Notes: a model not told the origin generated them from the letters alone. Shown: positions 41,965-50,804, counted from the first letter of the stretch. The stretch: DNA of 64,000 nucleotides from Aquamicrobium lusatiense (GCF_014201615.1 NZ_JACHEU010000002.1:1-64000), one strand, 5' to 3'. A program made the numbers and translations.

Positions 41965-44433
41965 CTAAAGCTTGCGAGCCTGCGTTTCGGCAATCATGCC
42001 CGACATCTGCCCGCGCACCGACTTCACGCTCTGCTGCACAGACAGTTGCACAAGTGCCCCGGAGCGAGTTCTGATTTGCTGGTCGGCAATATCGGCCATT
42101 CTGCCGCTGTCGTCCTGAAGCACGACGCGGATGGTTTCGGTGGAGGCGGGGCCTGAACGATTGACGTAGGATGGCGCAACCGGCGCTTGAATCTGCACAG
42201 GAACCTTTCCACCACTCGGCAGGGGGATTACGGCTTCCTGTCCATGAACTACACCTCGGGGCTCTCCGCGCCTTCCGCCGGTATTTGCGGTTCCTGATGC
42301 GAAGCCAAAAAGCTTAGGAATGAAGCTTAATATACTCCCTCCTCCGCCTCCAATTCCCTTCGACGCAGATCCAGCCTCGAAGAGCGCGTCCAGCAGGTCA
42401 TTCTGTAGCTTGTCGACTATCTTGTCGATAACGCCCAGAAAGATGTTGCCCCATTCTTCAGTGGTGATCTTTCCGTCTTCAAGGGCCGATCGAACGTCCG
42501 ACATAATGCCTTGCACAATGTCGCGCTGAACCGCCATTTCGTTTTGCGCCCGTCTTAGCTCCTCTGCCTGCCGAGCATACGCCGCAGATGCCTCGTCAAT
42601 CTGCTGTATTTGTTTGGGCGTTAGCTGTGCATTCTGCCAATCCTGATCGCCCTTCTGTCGAGCCGCTTCGCGGGCGTCCTTCAGGGCTTTCTGCTCAAGG
42701 TCGAAAGCAACCTTTCGCTTCTGCTGTGCCTCGTACGACAGACCCAACTGCGCGCGCTCTTCTGCCAGCGCAATTGTGCGCTGCTTGATTGCCTCAATGT
42801 CTTCAAAGAAGCGGTCGCCAGAGGTCTTTTTGGGCGCTCTGGCTCCACCACCGCCACGCGGTTTAGGCGGCGCCTCAAACTCAATCAGTGGTCGGCTTGT
42901 TGGCGTTATTCCGACACTATCCGGAAGCTGCATGTACCCGGTCGTATTGTATCGAACGCGACCACCTTGAGATTCCTTGCCGACAATACCGGCAGACGCC
43001 TGTCTTGCCGCGGCAGCAGCCTCAGCAACGGCACGGAAGGCGGAGATGATCGTCGATACGTCCGGCGCATAGCCTGAAATGCGAGACAGTTCGGCCAGCA
43101 GGTCTTTGACCGAGATTTCGCCTTCGCGCGCCTTCTCAAGAAGGCCGTTTAGCTCTTCTCTGGCCTTGGCGGAGGAGATTTGATTGATCTCTGCTGCTAG
43201 AGCATTAACCGCCACTTGCACTGCATCAAATTTTCTTTCCGCATCGTCAAGCGCCTGCATCATCTCGACAACCGGATCGATCATCCCTCGAAGCTTAGTT
43301 ACTGCCTCAGTCAGCCCCTCCCCCGAGGCTCCAATAAGGACAATTTCATCCCGAAACTGGCGAGCATCCGACGCCCCAGACTTGAGCCTCTCGATCGCCT
43401 CCATAAAGGGGCGAAACATCGACTGAGCTTCAGCTTCTTGCAGCGTTTGAGCAGTCGTCGTTCCAAGAGACGTCTGGATTGCCGATTGAACGGCAGCATC
43501 TATAGCTTTCGCAGCAGCCGCCGTCTCTTTAGCAATGCGCTGAGCGAGTTCCTTCTCATTGTGGCTTCGCAGCGCATTTGCCACGGCCGGGTCCGCCATA
43601 TACTCACGCGCATTAACAAGGGCGCCCTTATACGCCGGCCCAAGGCTATCAATAGTGGCCTTATGTCGCTTGAGCATTTCGTCGAATTTCTCGACTTCTT
43701 TGCCCCCACTCATAGCGTATTGAACTATTGCAGTACCGGCTGCGATCACACCAATGGTGACCAGCGACATTGGGCTGATGATGCTCTTGAATGCCTCGCC
43801 AATAGCTTGGCCTGCTGACTGGCCGGTTCCTTTCATCGATTCAAAGACGGCAGACAATTGCGTCCCCTGCTGGAGGGCGATCGTCAATGGGTTCATGCCC
43901 ATAGCGGTAGTGACGCCAATATCCTGGAATTGCGCAGCAATGTTTGCCGTGTTGAAGCGGTTGTTTCCGCCACGAAGCGGGGTATCCGACAGTGCTGCAT
44001 TTCTCTGCTTGATTGCCGCAATACTCGAAAGCGCAGCCTGTCGCTCCCGCTGAATAGCCGTGGCCATTTCATCGGCACTTATTGCCCCGAGACGATGAGC
44101 GGCACGAATCTCATTTACGGCAGTTTTGTAGCTCGTGATGGTTGAGAACATCGGGCTGAATTTCGCCCGAAGCTTCTCCATCTCCTTGCCCTGATTGGCA
44201 AGCGCCCCTGTCCATTCCTTGGTCGCAGCAACCTGCACACCAACCATCTTGTTGATGCGGTCCTGCATCCCGGTAGGGATCGCCTTGTCGATGCTCTTGC
44301 CGACGGCAGCGAAGCGCTGCTCAATCTGACTACCTGCGCGAGCAATGTCGCCGTCAAGTTTCTTGATTGCGCGCTGCACCGACGACAAGTCTGTGCTTAC
44401 GCCGATTACAAGATCGTCGGTCTTATCAGCCAT
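41965..44433 (-). CDS. Tail tape measure protein
   Basis: An 822-residue helical protein. The N-terminal coiled coil (DLSSVQRAIKKLDGDIARAG) carries a lambda gpH/TMP-type region with NIAAQFQDIGVTTAMGMNP. A membrane segment follows at about 225-245 (LVTIGVIAAGTAIVQYAM). Long Ala/Gln/Glu coils and a Gly-rich C-terminal part complete it. It sets tail length and is ejected with DNA. Length suggests a tail of roughly 120 nm by the usual 0.15 nm per residue rule. Encoded just after the chaperones apart from an inserted cargo block on the other strand. Confidence 0.9.
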   Translation of the reverse strand: MADKTDDLVIGVSTDLSSVQRAIKKLDGDIARAGSQIEQRFAAVGKSIDKAIPTGMQDRINKMVGVQVAATKEWTGALANQGKEMEKLRAKFSPMFSTITSYKTAVNEIRAAHRLGAISADEMATAIQRERQAALSSIAAIKQRNAALSDTPLRGGNNRFNTANIAAQFQDIGVTTAMGMNPLTIALQQGTQLSAVFESMKGTGQSAGQAIGEAFKSIISPMSLVTIGVIAAGTAIVQYAMSGGKEVEKFDEMLKRHKATIDSLGPAYKGALVNAREYMADPAVANALRSHNEKELAQRIAKETAAAAKAIDAAVQSAIQTSLGTTTAQTLQEAEAQSMFRPFMEAIERLKSGASDARQFRDEIVLIGASGEGLTEAVTKLRGMIDPVVEMMQALDDAERKFDAVQVAVNALAAEINQISSAKAREELNGLLEKAREGEISVKDLLAELSRISGYAPDVSTIISAFRAVAEAAAAARQASAGIVGKESQGGRVRYNTTGYMQLPDSVGITPTSRPLIEFEAPPKPRGGGGARAPKKTSGDRFFEDIEAIKQRTIALAEERAQLGLSYEAQQKRKVAFDLEQKALKDAREAARQKGDQDWQNAQLTPKQIQQIDEASAAYARQAEELRRAQNEMAVQRDIVQGIMSDVRSALEDGKITTEEWGNIFLGVIDKIVDKLQNDLLDALFEAGSASKGIGGGGGSILSFIPKLFGFASGTANTGGRRGEPRGVVHGQEAVIPLPSGGKVPVQIQAPVAPSYVNRSGPASTETIRVVLQDDSGRMADIADQQIRTRSGALVQLSVQQSVKSVRGQMSGMIAETQARKL

Positions 44434-44471
44434 GGGATTTCCTGATAGATAAACGCCAGTGGGGAGGCGTC

Positions 44472-44711
44472 ATGAAAGCGCTAATTGCAGCAACTTGCGT
44501 CGCGCTACTTGCGGCGGTCGGATATTATTTTTGGAATGAGCACTCTGAGGCTAAGGCTCACGACAAAGCGCGGGTTGAATACCTTAAGAGATCCGTTGAG
44601 GATGAGTGCAACGAAGCCGCTCGCCTCTTAAATGATGGCGCCAAACTCGGCCCCGAGACCAGAAGAATGCTAATTGAAAAGTTCGACCGCTGTTCGGCGT
44701 ACGCCCACTAA
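44472..44711 (+). CDS. Small exported or membrane protein, first gene of an inserted cargo block
   Basis: 79 residues: an N-terminal signal or membrane helix (MKALIAATCVALLAAVGYYF) and a charged helical domain with two Cys (VEDECNEAARLL, FDRCSAYAH). GGGGAGG precedes ATG 44472. It is read against the late operon, between the tape measure and tail chaperone genes. Confidence 0.6.
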   Translation: MKALIAATCVALLAAVGYYFWNEHSEAKAHDKARVEYLKRSVEDECNEAARLLNDGAKLGPETRRMLIEKFDRCSAYAH

Positions 44712-44861
44712 CGCATACCAGCATATCAGCGCCCCTCTAAGTATTTGAGCAATGCTGTCAAAAGCCTGCCCGCGCCAATAGCCAACCGCTCGCCACCCCT
44801 TGACCAGCACGTGTTAGCCGAAGCATGGTGTAAGTGGGCAGTGAGATTGGAGGGTTGCAGA

Positions 44862-45020
44862 ATGACTGAATTCGACAAGTTCAAATCCGACACTGTAGAC
44901 CGCCCGCTTAATGATGAGCGGATTGAGAAAAAATACACAACCACTCATCTGGAAGAAAAACTGCCGAACCCAGGCACGGCAGACACTAGCCCTCCCCCGG
45001 ATGATAATAAAAATAGCTAA
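44862..45020 (+). CDS. Small charged protein in the cargo block
   Basis: 52 residues (MTEFDKFKSDTVDRPLNDER, then a Thr/Pro-rich end), acidic and probably disordered. GGAGGG lies 7 bases before ATG 44862. It is followed after two bases by the next gene. Unknown function. Confidence 0.5.
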   Translation: MTEFDKFKSDTVDRPLNDERIEKKYTTTHLEEKLPNPGTADTSPPPDDNKNS

Positions 45021-45022
45021 TA

Positions 45023-45523
45023 ATGTCTGACGTCGGAATGCTTGACGTCCTTGCCGGAGTGGCTAGCGTCGCCACTATAGGCGGCCTTTTCTATGCCGGG
45101 TATCAACTCAGACAGGCGCGCATGGCTGCGTCTGCGACAACATCTGCCCATATTCTTTCAAATATAAGGTCACGTATTGAAGACGTGTCCAATCAGATCA
45201 ACGAGCGATCCCTTTATGCCGCCACATGCGACTTACTAAATGAATTGGAACTTTCCTGTGCCATTTATTTCGATGGGCAGTTTGGCGGCAGAACAGGAAA
45301 GCTCTCGGTGTCATTTATAAAAGACATTTTAAGGATGCTGGAAAATAATCCTAAAATGCTCGCATGCGTAAAAAGAGCGATACAGGAACCAGATACCTTC
45401 GAATGCCTGCGAAAATTCGCGAGAAAATATAAGAAGGATTGGCAGGGCTTTGTCTCGCCATCTGTGCACTCTCAGCAATCAGGGGAACGCGCCCAGATGG
45501 TCGGTAGCCAGGACGAAATTTGA
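45023..45523 (+). CDS. Membrane protein of the cargo block, DUF4760-like layout
   Basis: A 166-residue protein with one N-terminal membrane helix (VLAGVASVATIGGLFYAGYQL), then a helical cytoplasmic domain with RQARMAASATTSAHILSNI. The helix followed by R-x-x-x-x-x-x-A-x-x-x-x-x-H resembles the DUF4760 type of phage and genomic-island proteins. Lower GC than the tail genes. It ends close to the convergent chaperone gene. Confidence 0.6.
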   Translation: MSDVGMLDVLAGVASVATIGGLFYAGYQLRQARMAASATTSAHILSNIRSRIEDVSNQINERSLYAATCDLLNELELSCAIYFDGQFGGRTGKLSVSFIKDILRMLENNPKMLACVKRAIQEPDTFECLRKFARKYKKDWQGFVSPSVHSQQSGERAQMVGSQDEI

Positions 45524-45619
45524 TCTGCGCCCGAGCTATTACAACATCAAGAGGAATATTTCCCTCTCCAAGTTCGACGGGCGGAAAAATCCGGCGAAAA
45601 TTCTCTAGACTAATCGCCA

Positions 45620-46149
45620 TCACCCATACTTCGCCAGCATCTTCGCCATCTCGTCGTCGCTCGGCCCGTCGACTTTCTTCTTGCCGCCGTTGGCCTCGTT
45701 GTGACCCTCGATCGCCATGAAGTATTCGGTAAGTGTGGAGGCCCAAAACACGTCAGGCGTCCACTTCAGGAAACCAAAAGCTCCCCTCATCCAATCCCGC
45801 CAAGGGAACTCTAGGTCGTCGTCACCTTGGCGGCTGCGTCGTTTTTTTCCTCACCCTCGAAGTGGTGAGACAGCGCCTTCGCGAACGCATCGGCACAAGC
45901 CGGATAATCCTTGAGCTTGATTACATCCAGCGCCTTTTCGGCGTCTCCGCGGACGGTCAGAAGCGAGATAGCCGCCATAGTGGCTGCCACCTCCGTGCCA
46001 GACAGGCGGAGGAACAATTCCGACAAGGACTGGCAGCCAAGGCGCGTCGAAACGGCGGCAAGACCCTTCATCGTGGCGGCGATCACGAGGTCGACGTCGC
46101 CAATCCTCAGGGCGACCTCGCCACGGGCGCCGTTGACTTCAAGCGCCAT
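45620..46149 (-). CDS. Tail assembly chaperone, frameshift product (gpG-T type)
   Basis: Made by a -1 frameshift in the 112-residue chaperone gene. The minus strand reads GAG GAA AAA AAC GAC, so the heptamer A AAA AAC (45841-45847) sits in the correct phase. After slipping, the frame stays open to TGA at 45620-45622 and gives DDLEFPWRDWMRGAFGFLKW and MAIEGHNEANGGKKK, ending MAKMLAKYG. This is the usual extension of gene-transfer-agent-like and lambda-like tail chaperones. The long form coats the tape measure protein during tail assembly. Confidence 0.75.
45811..46149 (-). CDS. Tail assembly chaperone, short form (GTA gp10-like)
   Basis: A 112-residue protein (LRIGDVDLVIAATMKGLAAV, then LFLRLSGTEVAATMAAISLL and ALDVIKLKDYPACADAFAKA) of the phage tail tube chaperone type known in gene transfer agents. 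It starts at ATG 46149, which shares a base with the upstream stop (TAATG). A frameshift near the 3' end makes the longer form. Confidence 0.8.
   Translation of the reverse strand: MALEVNGARGEVALRIGDVDLVIAATMKGLAAVSTRLGCQSLSELFLRLSGTEVAATMAAISLLTVRGDAEKALDVIKLKDYPACADAFAKALSHHFEGEEKNDAAAKVTTT
45841..45847 (-). promoter_or_regulatory. Programmed -1 frameshift site A AAA AAC
   Basis: Minus-strand AAAAAAC in phase as A|AAA|AAC, one of the strongest known bacterial -1 slippery heptamers, 30 bases before the zero-frame stop. Confidence 0.75.
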
Positions 46150-46577
46150 TAGCTGCCCTCCGCGGTGAACTCAAGCGGGCCGGCGGCGACGAAAGTGGCG
46201 CTGAAGTCCATATTGCCTTCCATCTCGCCTGAGAATTCAAACTCCGACACCATCCACTCGCCTTCATATTCACCGAGACCGGGAACAACGACCTGCGCGC
46301 TGAAGGTCGTGGCATTGGTTACGTGGTCGAGCAGAAGCGAAGAATTCGCCCCCGACACCCACTTGCCGGAGCCATTGAAGGTTCGATTGACGATGCCCGG
46401 TTCCGCAGTGCGGACAACGGCATTGCCGGGGTTTTCACAATCGGGAATGGTGGTGTCGATTTCCGATGCGGACAGATTGAAACTACGGGTCTGAATCCCG
46501 CAAACGTTCTGGAAGACTTCCGGGGATTGACCGTTGCCGATTTTGATCAGCAGGAGGCGGCCTTTGTGCTGCGGCAT
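46149..46577 (-). CDS. Major tail tube protein (TP901-1/GTA gp9 type)
   Basis: A 142-residue tail tube subunit: GRLLLIKIGNGQSPEVFQNV, then TRSFNLSASEIDTT and the tube-fold end MEGNMDFSATFVAAGPLEF. This pattern is that of TP901-1-family major tail proteins. It polymerises into hexameric rings around the tape measure. AAAGGTAAC precedes ATG 46577. Confidence 0.85.
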   Translation of the reverse strand: MPQHKGRLLLIKIGNGQSPEVFQNVCGIQTRSFNLSASEIDTTIPDCENPGNAVVRTAEPGIVNRTFNGSGKWVSGANSSLLLDHVTNATTFSAQVVVPGLGEYEGEWMVSEFEFSGEMEGNMDFSATFVAAGPLEFTAEGS

Positions 46578-46666
46578 GGATTGTTACCTTTCGCGCAAAG
46601 AAAGGGCCGCTCGCGGCGGCCCGATGTTATGGTGATGTGGTTGGCGGCAGGGGCGACTAAGGCGCG

Positions 46667-47074
46667 CTAAAGCCGTTCGGTGAATGCGATGAAGCGAATT
46701 GCTGCATGGCTTGTGATGCCGTCCGGGTCACGGAACGTCATCGTGTTTCGGTGGTTGATGGACACCAGCCGGTTAGTAGGTAGGACCAACGGGTATTGGT
46801 GTAGTGCCTGGACAACAGCGTCAGCCACCTGCTTGACCTCCATGAATCCGCCCGCATAGGTCGACCACGCGTGAAGGGTCAGGTAGACTTCCTGACCGTC
46901 GACGCACTCAGCATCGGCGCGCAAACATTGCGCCTCTCCTATGTCGACATACGGCTCTTGAGCCGTGGCGGGCGGCCTGTCGTATATTTTCTGACCAACA
47001 AGCGCGGTCAGCGGCGCATAGTTTTTCAGGTGCGCAACTATCGCTCCCTGAAGCTCAAGGTCTGGCGATGCCAT
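46667..47074 (-). CDS. Tail completion / terminator protein (DUF3168)
   Basis: A 135-residue protein with the DUF3168 pattern: LQGAIVAHLKNYAPLTALVG, KIYDRPP, PYVDIGEA and VYLTLHAWSTYAGG. In related phages and gene transfer agents (gp8) it caps the tail for joining to the head. It lies between gp10-like and tail tube genes, the usual place. Confidence 0.85.
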   Translation of the reverse strand: MASPDLELQGAIVAHLKNYAPLTALVGQKIYDRPPATAQEPYVDIGEAQCLRADAECVDGQEVYLTLHAWSTYAGGFMEVKQVADAVVQALHQYPLVLPTNRLVSINHRNTMTFRDPDGITSHAAIRFIAFTERL

Positions 47075-47105
47075 TCTGGATCCCGTCTAGGCTACCTGTT
47101 CGTGG

Positions 47106-47585
47106 CTACCCGCCCCGCACTTCCCGCACAGCCCGATTGATGGCGGCGTTAATCGTCCTTTTGGCGCGAGGCTTGAACTCGTTCCACGTCGGGAATACGT
47201 GGGGCTGCGCCATGGTACCGGGATGTTGTCCGCCCTGTGTCTGACGGCGGCCCGCATCGCGGCGGGCATTTCTTGCCAGGCTGTGGGGCTTCGTACCAAA
47301 CTCCAGAAACCGCCATATGAACGGCGCATAGACCGCCGTCGCGTCCGGGTCTTTCGACTTTTGCCCGACAACAGGAGCATGGTTCGGGTTGTCTGCCTGT
47401 CTCTCGCCCTTGATTTCCGACATGTAATCGCCCGTATCGAATGGCGCAGCAGCCGAAATCAGGTTCGCGGCCTCTTTAACAACTTCAAGCTTGGCCTCGG
47501 CAGCGTACTCTTCGGCCATCGGCGCAAGCTCGTTCAGGCGGCGCATAAGTGCGGCTCGGCCCATCATCTTTGCCTTAAGCGCCAC
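47106..47585 (-). CDS. HK97 gp10-like head-tail component
   Basis: A 159-residue protein: LMRRLNELAPMAEEYAAEAK, then AAPFDTGDYMSEIKG and YAPFIWRFLEFGTKPH with RPFV-like HVFPTWNEFKPRA. The DTG and FLEFGT motifs define the HK97 gp10 family of tail-completion or neck proteins. It follows the head closure gene with a 2-base gap. Confidence 0.85.
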   Translation of the reverse strand: MALKAKMMGRAALMRRLNELAPMAEEYAAEAKLEVVKEAANLISAAAPFDTGDYMSEIKGERQADNPNHAPVVGQKSKDPDATAVYAPFIWRFLEFGTKPHSLARNARRDAGRRQTQGGQHPGTMAQPHVFPTWNEFKPRAKRTINAAINRAVREVRGG

Positions 47586-47587
47586 CC

Positions 47588-47944
47588 CTACCCCGCCTCC
47601 CCTTCTACGATCAGGAATTCGAGATACGCATCCCGCTCATCGATATTTACGACAGCCTTGATGTTGTATTCGCGGCCAGTCCGCACATTCCGCACCCGCC
47701 ACGCGGGGGTCACAGAGCGCGTTGCGGTGCTGCTGCGCACTGTCATGGTATAAGGCTGGATGCCCGCTAGGCGGGAAGCTATGACGGGCTCTGACCCCAT
47801 GCGGGGCTGCAACCGAGCCGCGTCCTGAAAGCGCTCAACGTAGCCGGTGGTAATCCCGCCGTAGCCGTCGTCGATGTTGTCGGGTTCAAGGAAGGCAATT
47901 TTTCCCGATAGAGAACCGGCGCCTTGTCTACGCGGCTTTGCCAT
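47588..47944 (-). CDS. Head closure / head-tail adaptor protein
   Basis: A 118-residue beta-barrel protein of the SPP1 gp16 type (AFLEPDNIDDGYGGITTGYV, then RLAGIQPYTMTVRSS and TGREYNIKAVVNIDERDAYL). The middle and ending motifs are diagnostic: the RxI/YTMTVR and the E/R-D-AYL. It plugs the portal-connector channel before tail joining. It overlaps the upstream small gene by 17 bases. Confidence 0.82.
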   Translation of the reverse strand: MAKPRRQGAGSLSGKIAFLEPDNIDDGYGGITTGYVERFQDAARLQPRMGSEPVIASRLAGIQPYTMTVRSSTATRSVTPAWRVRNVRTGREYNIKAVVNIDERDAYLEFLIVEGEAG

Positions 47945-48101
47945 CGCGGTTGCCTTTCCTCTCGATCATGACGGCCTTACCCGCCGTCACGGCCAGTTCT
48001 GCCGCACGCCGCGGTACGTTGTAGTCGCCGGGCTGATAAACCACGCAACTGGCCGATGTCGGCTTCCACTTCCACACGGAAATAACTCTGATCCACGCCA
48101 T
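47928..48101 (-). CDS. Small phage protein (57 residues)
   Basis: MAWIRVISVWKWKPTSASCV, then YQPGDYNVPRRAAELAVTAGK. The W-K-x-x-P start and the Y-x-x-G-D-Y-x-V-P motif recur in small proteins encoded beside head-tail connector genes of alphaproteobacterial phages. Function unknown. It shares one base with the upstream stop (TAATG). Confidence 0.6.
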   Translation of the reverse strand: MAWIRVISVWKWKPTSASCVVYQPGDYNVPRRAAELAVTAGKAVMIERKGNRDGKAA

Positions 48102-48667
48102 TAGGTCGCCAGTTTCCACGCCCTACGGCGCTCTATCCGTGGCCTGCCATCTGGATGCTTCTCGACGCTCGGAAGGTCATCGTGGTCCACCAGCGATTCC
48201 GCAGGATAAACCACGTCTCTTCCCGTCACAGAGCGCCAAGCCTTGCCGATTGCAAAGTCCGCCGGCCCTTTATGAATGGCCCGCAGAACGTCACAAACGC
48301 CCCATGCCGGGACGCTGTAGCAAACGCCGTGGATCAGTTGAGGCAGGCGAACGACGTAGTTTCCACTCGCCAACTGGCGCTTGATTTCCGCCTGATATTG
48401 CGGCGGTCGGCCCGTGCCCAGATAGAGCGAAACCAAGTCGTTCGGACAATGGGCAAGCCATTGTGCTGCCCGCGCCCGAAAGTCCGGCACAGGAAGCGCG
48501 TCGTCCTCCATGACGACACATCTGCCACCCTGCACCGCGCACCACTCCAGCGCCCGCGTGTGGCCCCACAATGCACCACGGTCGGCGTCGTCTATCACAA
48601 TGTGATCGGCGGGAAGTCTCTTGGCGCGCCCCAAGCGGCTATGGTGCGCCACCACGACAATCTTCAC
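48101..48667 (-). CDS. GT25-like glycosyltransferase
   Basis: A 188-residue single-domain glycosyltransferase. The order of motifs fits GT25 (LPS and collagen galactosyltransferase family): ALWGHTRALEWC (donor-site His/Arg region), CVVMEDDALPV (acidic D-x-D type metal motif) and, near the end, SLVDHDDLPSV. The protein lacks a signal sequence, so it acts in the cytoplasm during virion assembly. It overlaps the methyltransferase gene by four bases and lies inside the head-tail operon. The family call is from motifs, not a search. Confidence 0.7.
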   Translation of the reverse strand: MKIVVVAHHSRLGRAKRLPADHIVIDDADRGALWGHTRALEWCAVQGGRCVVMEDDALPVPDFRARAAQWLAHCPNDLVSLYLGTGRPPQYQAEIKRQLASGNYVVRLPQLIHGVCYSVPAWGVCDVLRAIHKGPADFAIGKAWRSVTGRDVVYPAESLVDHDDLPSVEKHPDGRPRIERRRAWKLAT

Positions 48668-49344
48668 GGTGCCTTCCGCATGGCGGCAAGGTTGAACGAG
48701 AAATGCACCCAGTCCAGCGCATAACCGCGCCAGAACTCCTGCGGGAACAGATCAAGTCGACCACGACCTTTGAAATTCACATCATCAGCCATTCGGCGCA
48801 GATACTGCATCGCAGTAGGTGCGCCGGTAGCGGTCGGAAGGTCCGGGTTTTCGTTGGCCTCATTCGCCCCGTAATAATGGGAATGGTAGGCCATATGCGT
48901 GTCTTCGACGGCATAAATGCCGCCTCGCTTCAGCATGGGCCAAAGCAGTTCCAACGACCGGATGGTGAGGCTTGACAGGTGTGACGCGTCATCAATGATG
49001 ATGTCGAAATCGCCAAACTCGGCATGCAGCGCAGACAAAAATTCGGGATCGTCCTGAGACCCGCGCCGGAAGTTGATGCCGGTGTGTTTTTCCGTCAGCG
49101 TCTTTTCTTCGACGTCGACCACGACAATCTTGCCGTTGCGGAAATAATCCCGCCACATAAGGGCGGACGCGCCGCCCTTCTCCGGGTCTTCGTGGCCGCC
49201 GTATCCCAACTCAAGCAGCGTGACGGGTTGGTCGCGAAGATCATCGAACCATTGAGCATACCATCGGACATAGTCGTGATGGCCGGCCTTATCGGTGCCG
49301 TGTAGCAGTCCTAGATCGCGCAGGCTTACTTGTGTTGCCACCAT
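48664..49344 (-). CDS. MycE-like sugar O-methyltransferase
   Basis: A 226-residue class I SAM-dependent methyltransferase. DKAGHHDYVRWYAQWF opens it; LLELGYGGHEDPEKGGASAL is the SAM-binding loop region; DIIIDDASHLSSLTIRS and GGIYAVEDTH follow. These motifs match the macrolide-sugar methyltransferase MycE and its relatives, in which the D-D-x-S-H and E-D segments hold the catalytic base and metal. It probably methylates a hydroxyl of a sugar. It overlaps the upstream glycosyltransferase gene by 19 bases, so the two are co-translated. Confidence 0.75.
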   Translation of the reverse strand: MVATQVSLRDLGLLHGTDKAGHHDYVRWYAQWFDDLRDQPVTLLELGYGGHEDPEKGGASALMWRDYFRNGKIVVVDVEEKTLTEKHTGINFRRGSQDDPEFLSALHAEFGDFDIIIDDASHLSSLTIRSLELLWPMLKRGGIYAVEDTHMAYHSHYYGANEANENPDLPTATGAPTAMQYLRRMADDVNFKGRGRLDLFPQEFWRGYALDWVHFSFNLAAMRKAP

Positions 49345-50786
49345 GCATACTCCTTGCCGGTCCCGTTGCTGCGGAACACCGTGTGCACCTGCGGACCCGT
49401 CACAATGCGATCGGCCCATTTCGTGTAGGCCACGTAGTTAAACGTGGCCATGTCACCTATTTCCCGGCCATGCGGCACGGCCTTCCAGAACCTTCGCGCG
49501 CCCAGCCAATGGGTGTCCGACACGATGTCGTGTGCGAACTTCATGACGGTCTCGCGTGTCCCGCCAACCAGTCCAGCATTCAGCATCGGCTTTGAGGCGT
49601 TCGCCTTCACGAACTCACGAAGGTGCGGCGCGTCATGGTTCTTGATGATCCACTCGTCAGCCAGCGTCTTAGGCTCAGACCCGACATAAAGCTTGTCAGG
49701 GTCCATCTCTCCCCAAGGCTCGCGCAACATGACGACATCTGTGCCGTCCGTGCACCAGACCAGCCCAACGTCCTTGTTGGCCCGCAGCCATTGGTAGATG
49801 TGCATCCACCGAAGGAAATAAGGATTGCTGTCCAGACCCTCGACGGGCACGATCTCGGCCCCTTTCGGCGCTACGGATAACTCATCAGCCAGAACGATGC
49901 GATCGGCGTCACTCACGGAAGCCGACCACGCCTCAAGCAGGCTGGCCGCCGGCTTCATCTTCGTTCCGCGCTGCGGATCTGACGCAGTAGTCAGAAGGAA
50001 CGTCAAGGCGACGTTTCTTTTCTCCCGGAAGTCCACATATGCGGTATAGCCACTATCTCGGCGCTCGTTGTGGACCGCTGCATTCTTCCGAACCAGCGCT
50101 TCACGGTCAGCTTTAGGCACACTGCGTTTTACCGCGTTGTGCTCATCCAGGCTGTGAATCAATTTGTTGCTGCCCGCGACGTCAGCAAATGGCCACGTCG
50201 TCAGGCCGGTATGGTGGATCCGGATGGCCAGATCGGAATGCTCGTACATCCCCCGGCCATATATCCAGTCGAAACCACCAACTGCGTCAATTGCCGACTT
50301 GTTATAGTACAGCATGACGCCGCGCTGACCCGAATAAGCCACATGTCGCTTGTCAGCGTGCATCACGCATATATCGTTCAGCTTCGTCGGGCCTATCAAA
50401 TCCAGAAACTGATAGGCAAGGTGTGGCTCAGGGCTGTCGATATAAGGTTCGTGCCAGCCGTCCGCTACCGGATACGCATCGTCATCCCACAGGAACAACT
50501 CGGTGCATCCGGCATCGATCAGTACGCGCAAACTGGCGTTCTTGGACGCCACAATGCCCTTTGACTTCTCGTGTCGGACCAGATGCACCCAGTCGGGCAC
50601 CGATACCGGGTCAGAAGAACCGTCATCGATCACCGCAACAAATGCCCCCGAAGGCAGGTGCTTCTTGTGCTGCTCCAGCGTTTTGGCGAGTATGTCGTTT
50701 CTGTCGTGCGTCGTAATGGCAATGCCGATATTCGACGACCGTTTACAGGCAGGCGCATACTCAACGCCGTCGATTACGACGCGCAT
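49326..50786 (-). CDS. Two-domain glycosyltransferase (GT2 type plus second transferase-like domain)
   Basis: A 486-residue protein. The N-terminal GT2 domain (about 15-250) has GIAITTHDRNDIL, AVIDDGSSDP, FLWDDDAYPV (DxD metal site) and a C-terminal GRGMYEHSDLAIR. The second half (about 270-486) is another nucleotide-sugar-binding type fold with VWCTDGTDVVML (acidic D-x-T-D). Two active sites could add two sugars in turn. It is first of the three-gene cassette, placed 18 bases after the head-tail connector gene. The acceptor is unknown. Confidence 0.75.
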   Translation of the reverse strand: MRVVIDGVEYAPACKRSSNIGIAITTHDRNDILAKTLEQHKKHLPSGAFVAVIDDGSSDPVSVPDWVHLVRHEKSKGIVASKNASLRVLIDAGCTELFLWDDDAYPVADGWHEPYIDSPEPHLAYQFLDLIGPTKLNDICVMHADKRHVAYSGQRGVMLYYNKSAIDAVGGFDWIYGRGMYEHSDLAIRIHHTGLTTWPFADVAGSNKLIHSLDEHNAVKRSVPKADREALVRKNAAVHNERRDSGYTAYVDFREKRNVALTFLLTTASDPQRGTKMKPAASLLEAWSASVSDADRIVLADELSVAPKGAEIVPVEGLDSNPYFLRWMHIYQWLRANKDVGLVWCTDGTDVVMLREPWGEMDPDKLYVGSEPKTLADEWIIKNHDAPHLREFVKANASKPMLNAGLVGGTRETVMKFAHDIVSDTHWLGARRFWKAVPHGREIGDMATFNYVAYTKWADRIVTGPQVHTVFRSNGTGKEYAWWQHK

Positions 50787-50804
50787 CAGCTCTCCTCGGG
50801 AAGA

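Noticed and set aside
45351..45746. Minus-strand frame after the chaperone gene (MAISLENFRRIFPP...)
   Set aside because: It overlaps the plus-strand cargo gene and the frameshift extension, and its second half is antisense to a better-supported gene. It might be a remnant of an older tail gene.
46871..48724. Several plus-strand frames across the head-tail genes
   Set aside because: All are antisense shadows of recognised connector, tail and glycosyltransferase genes.
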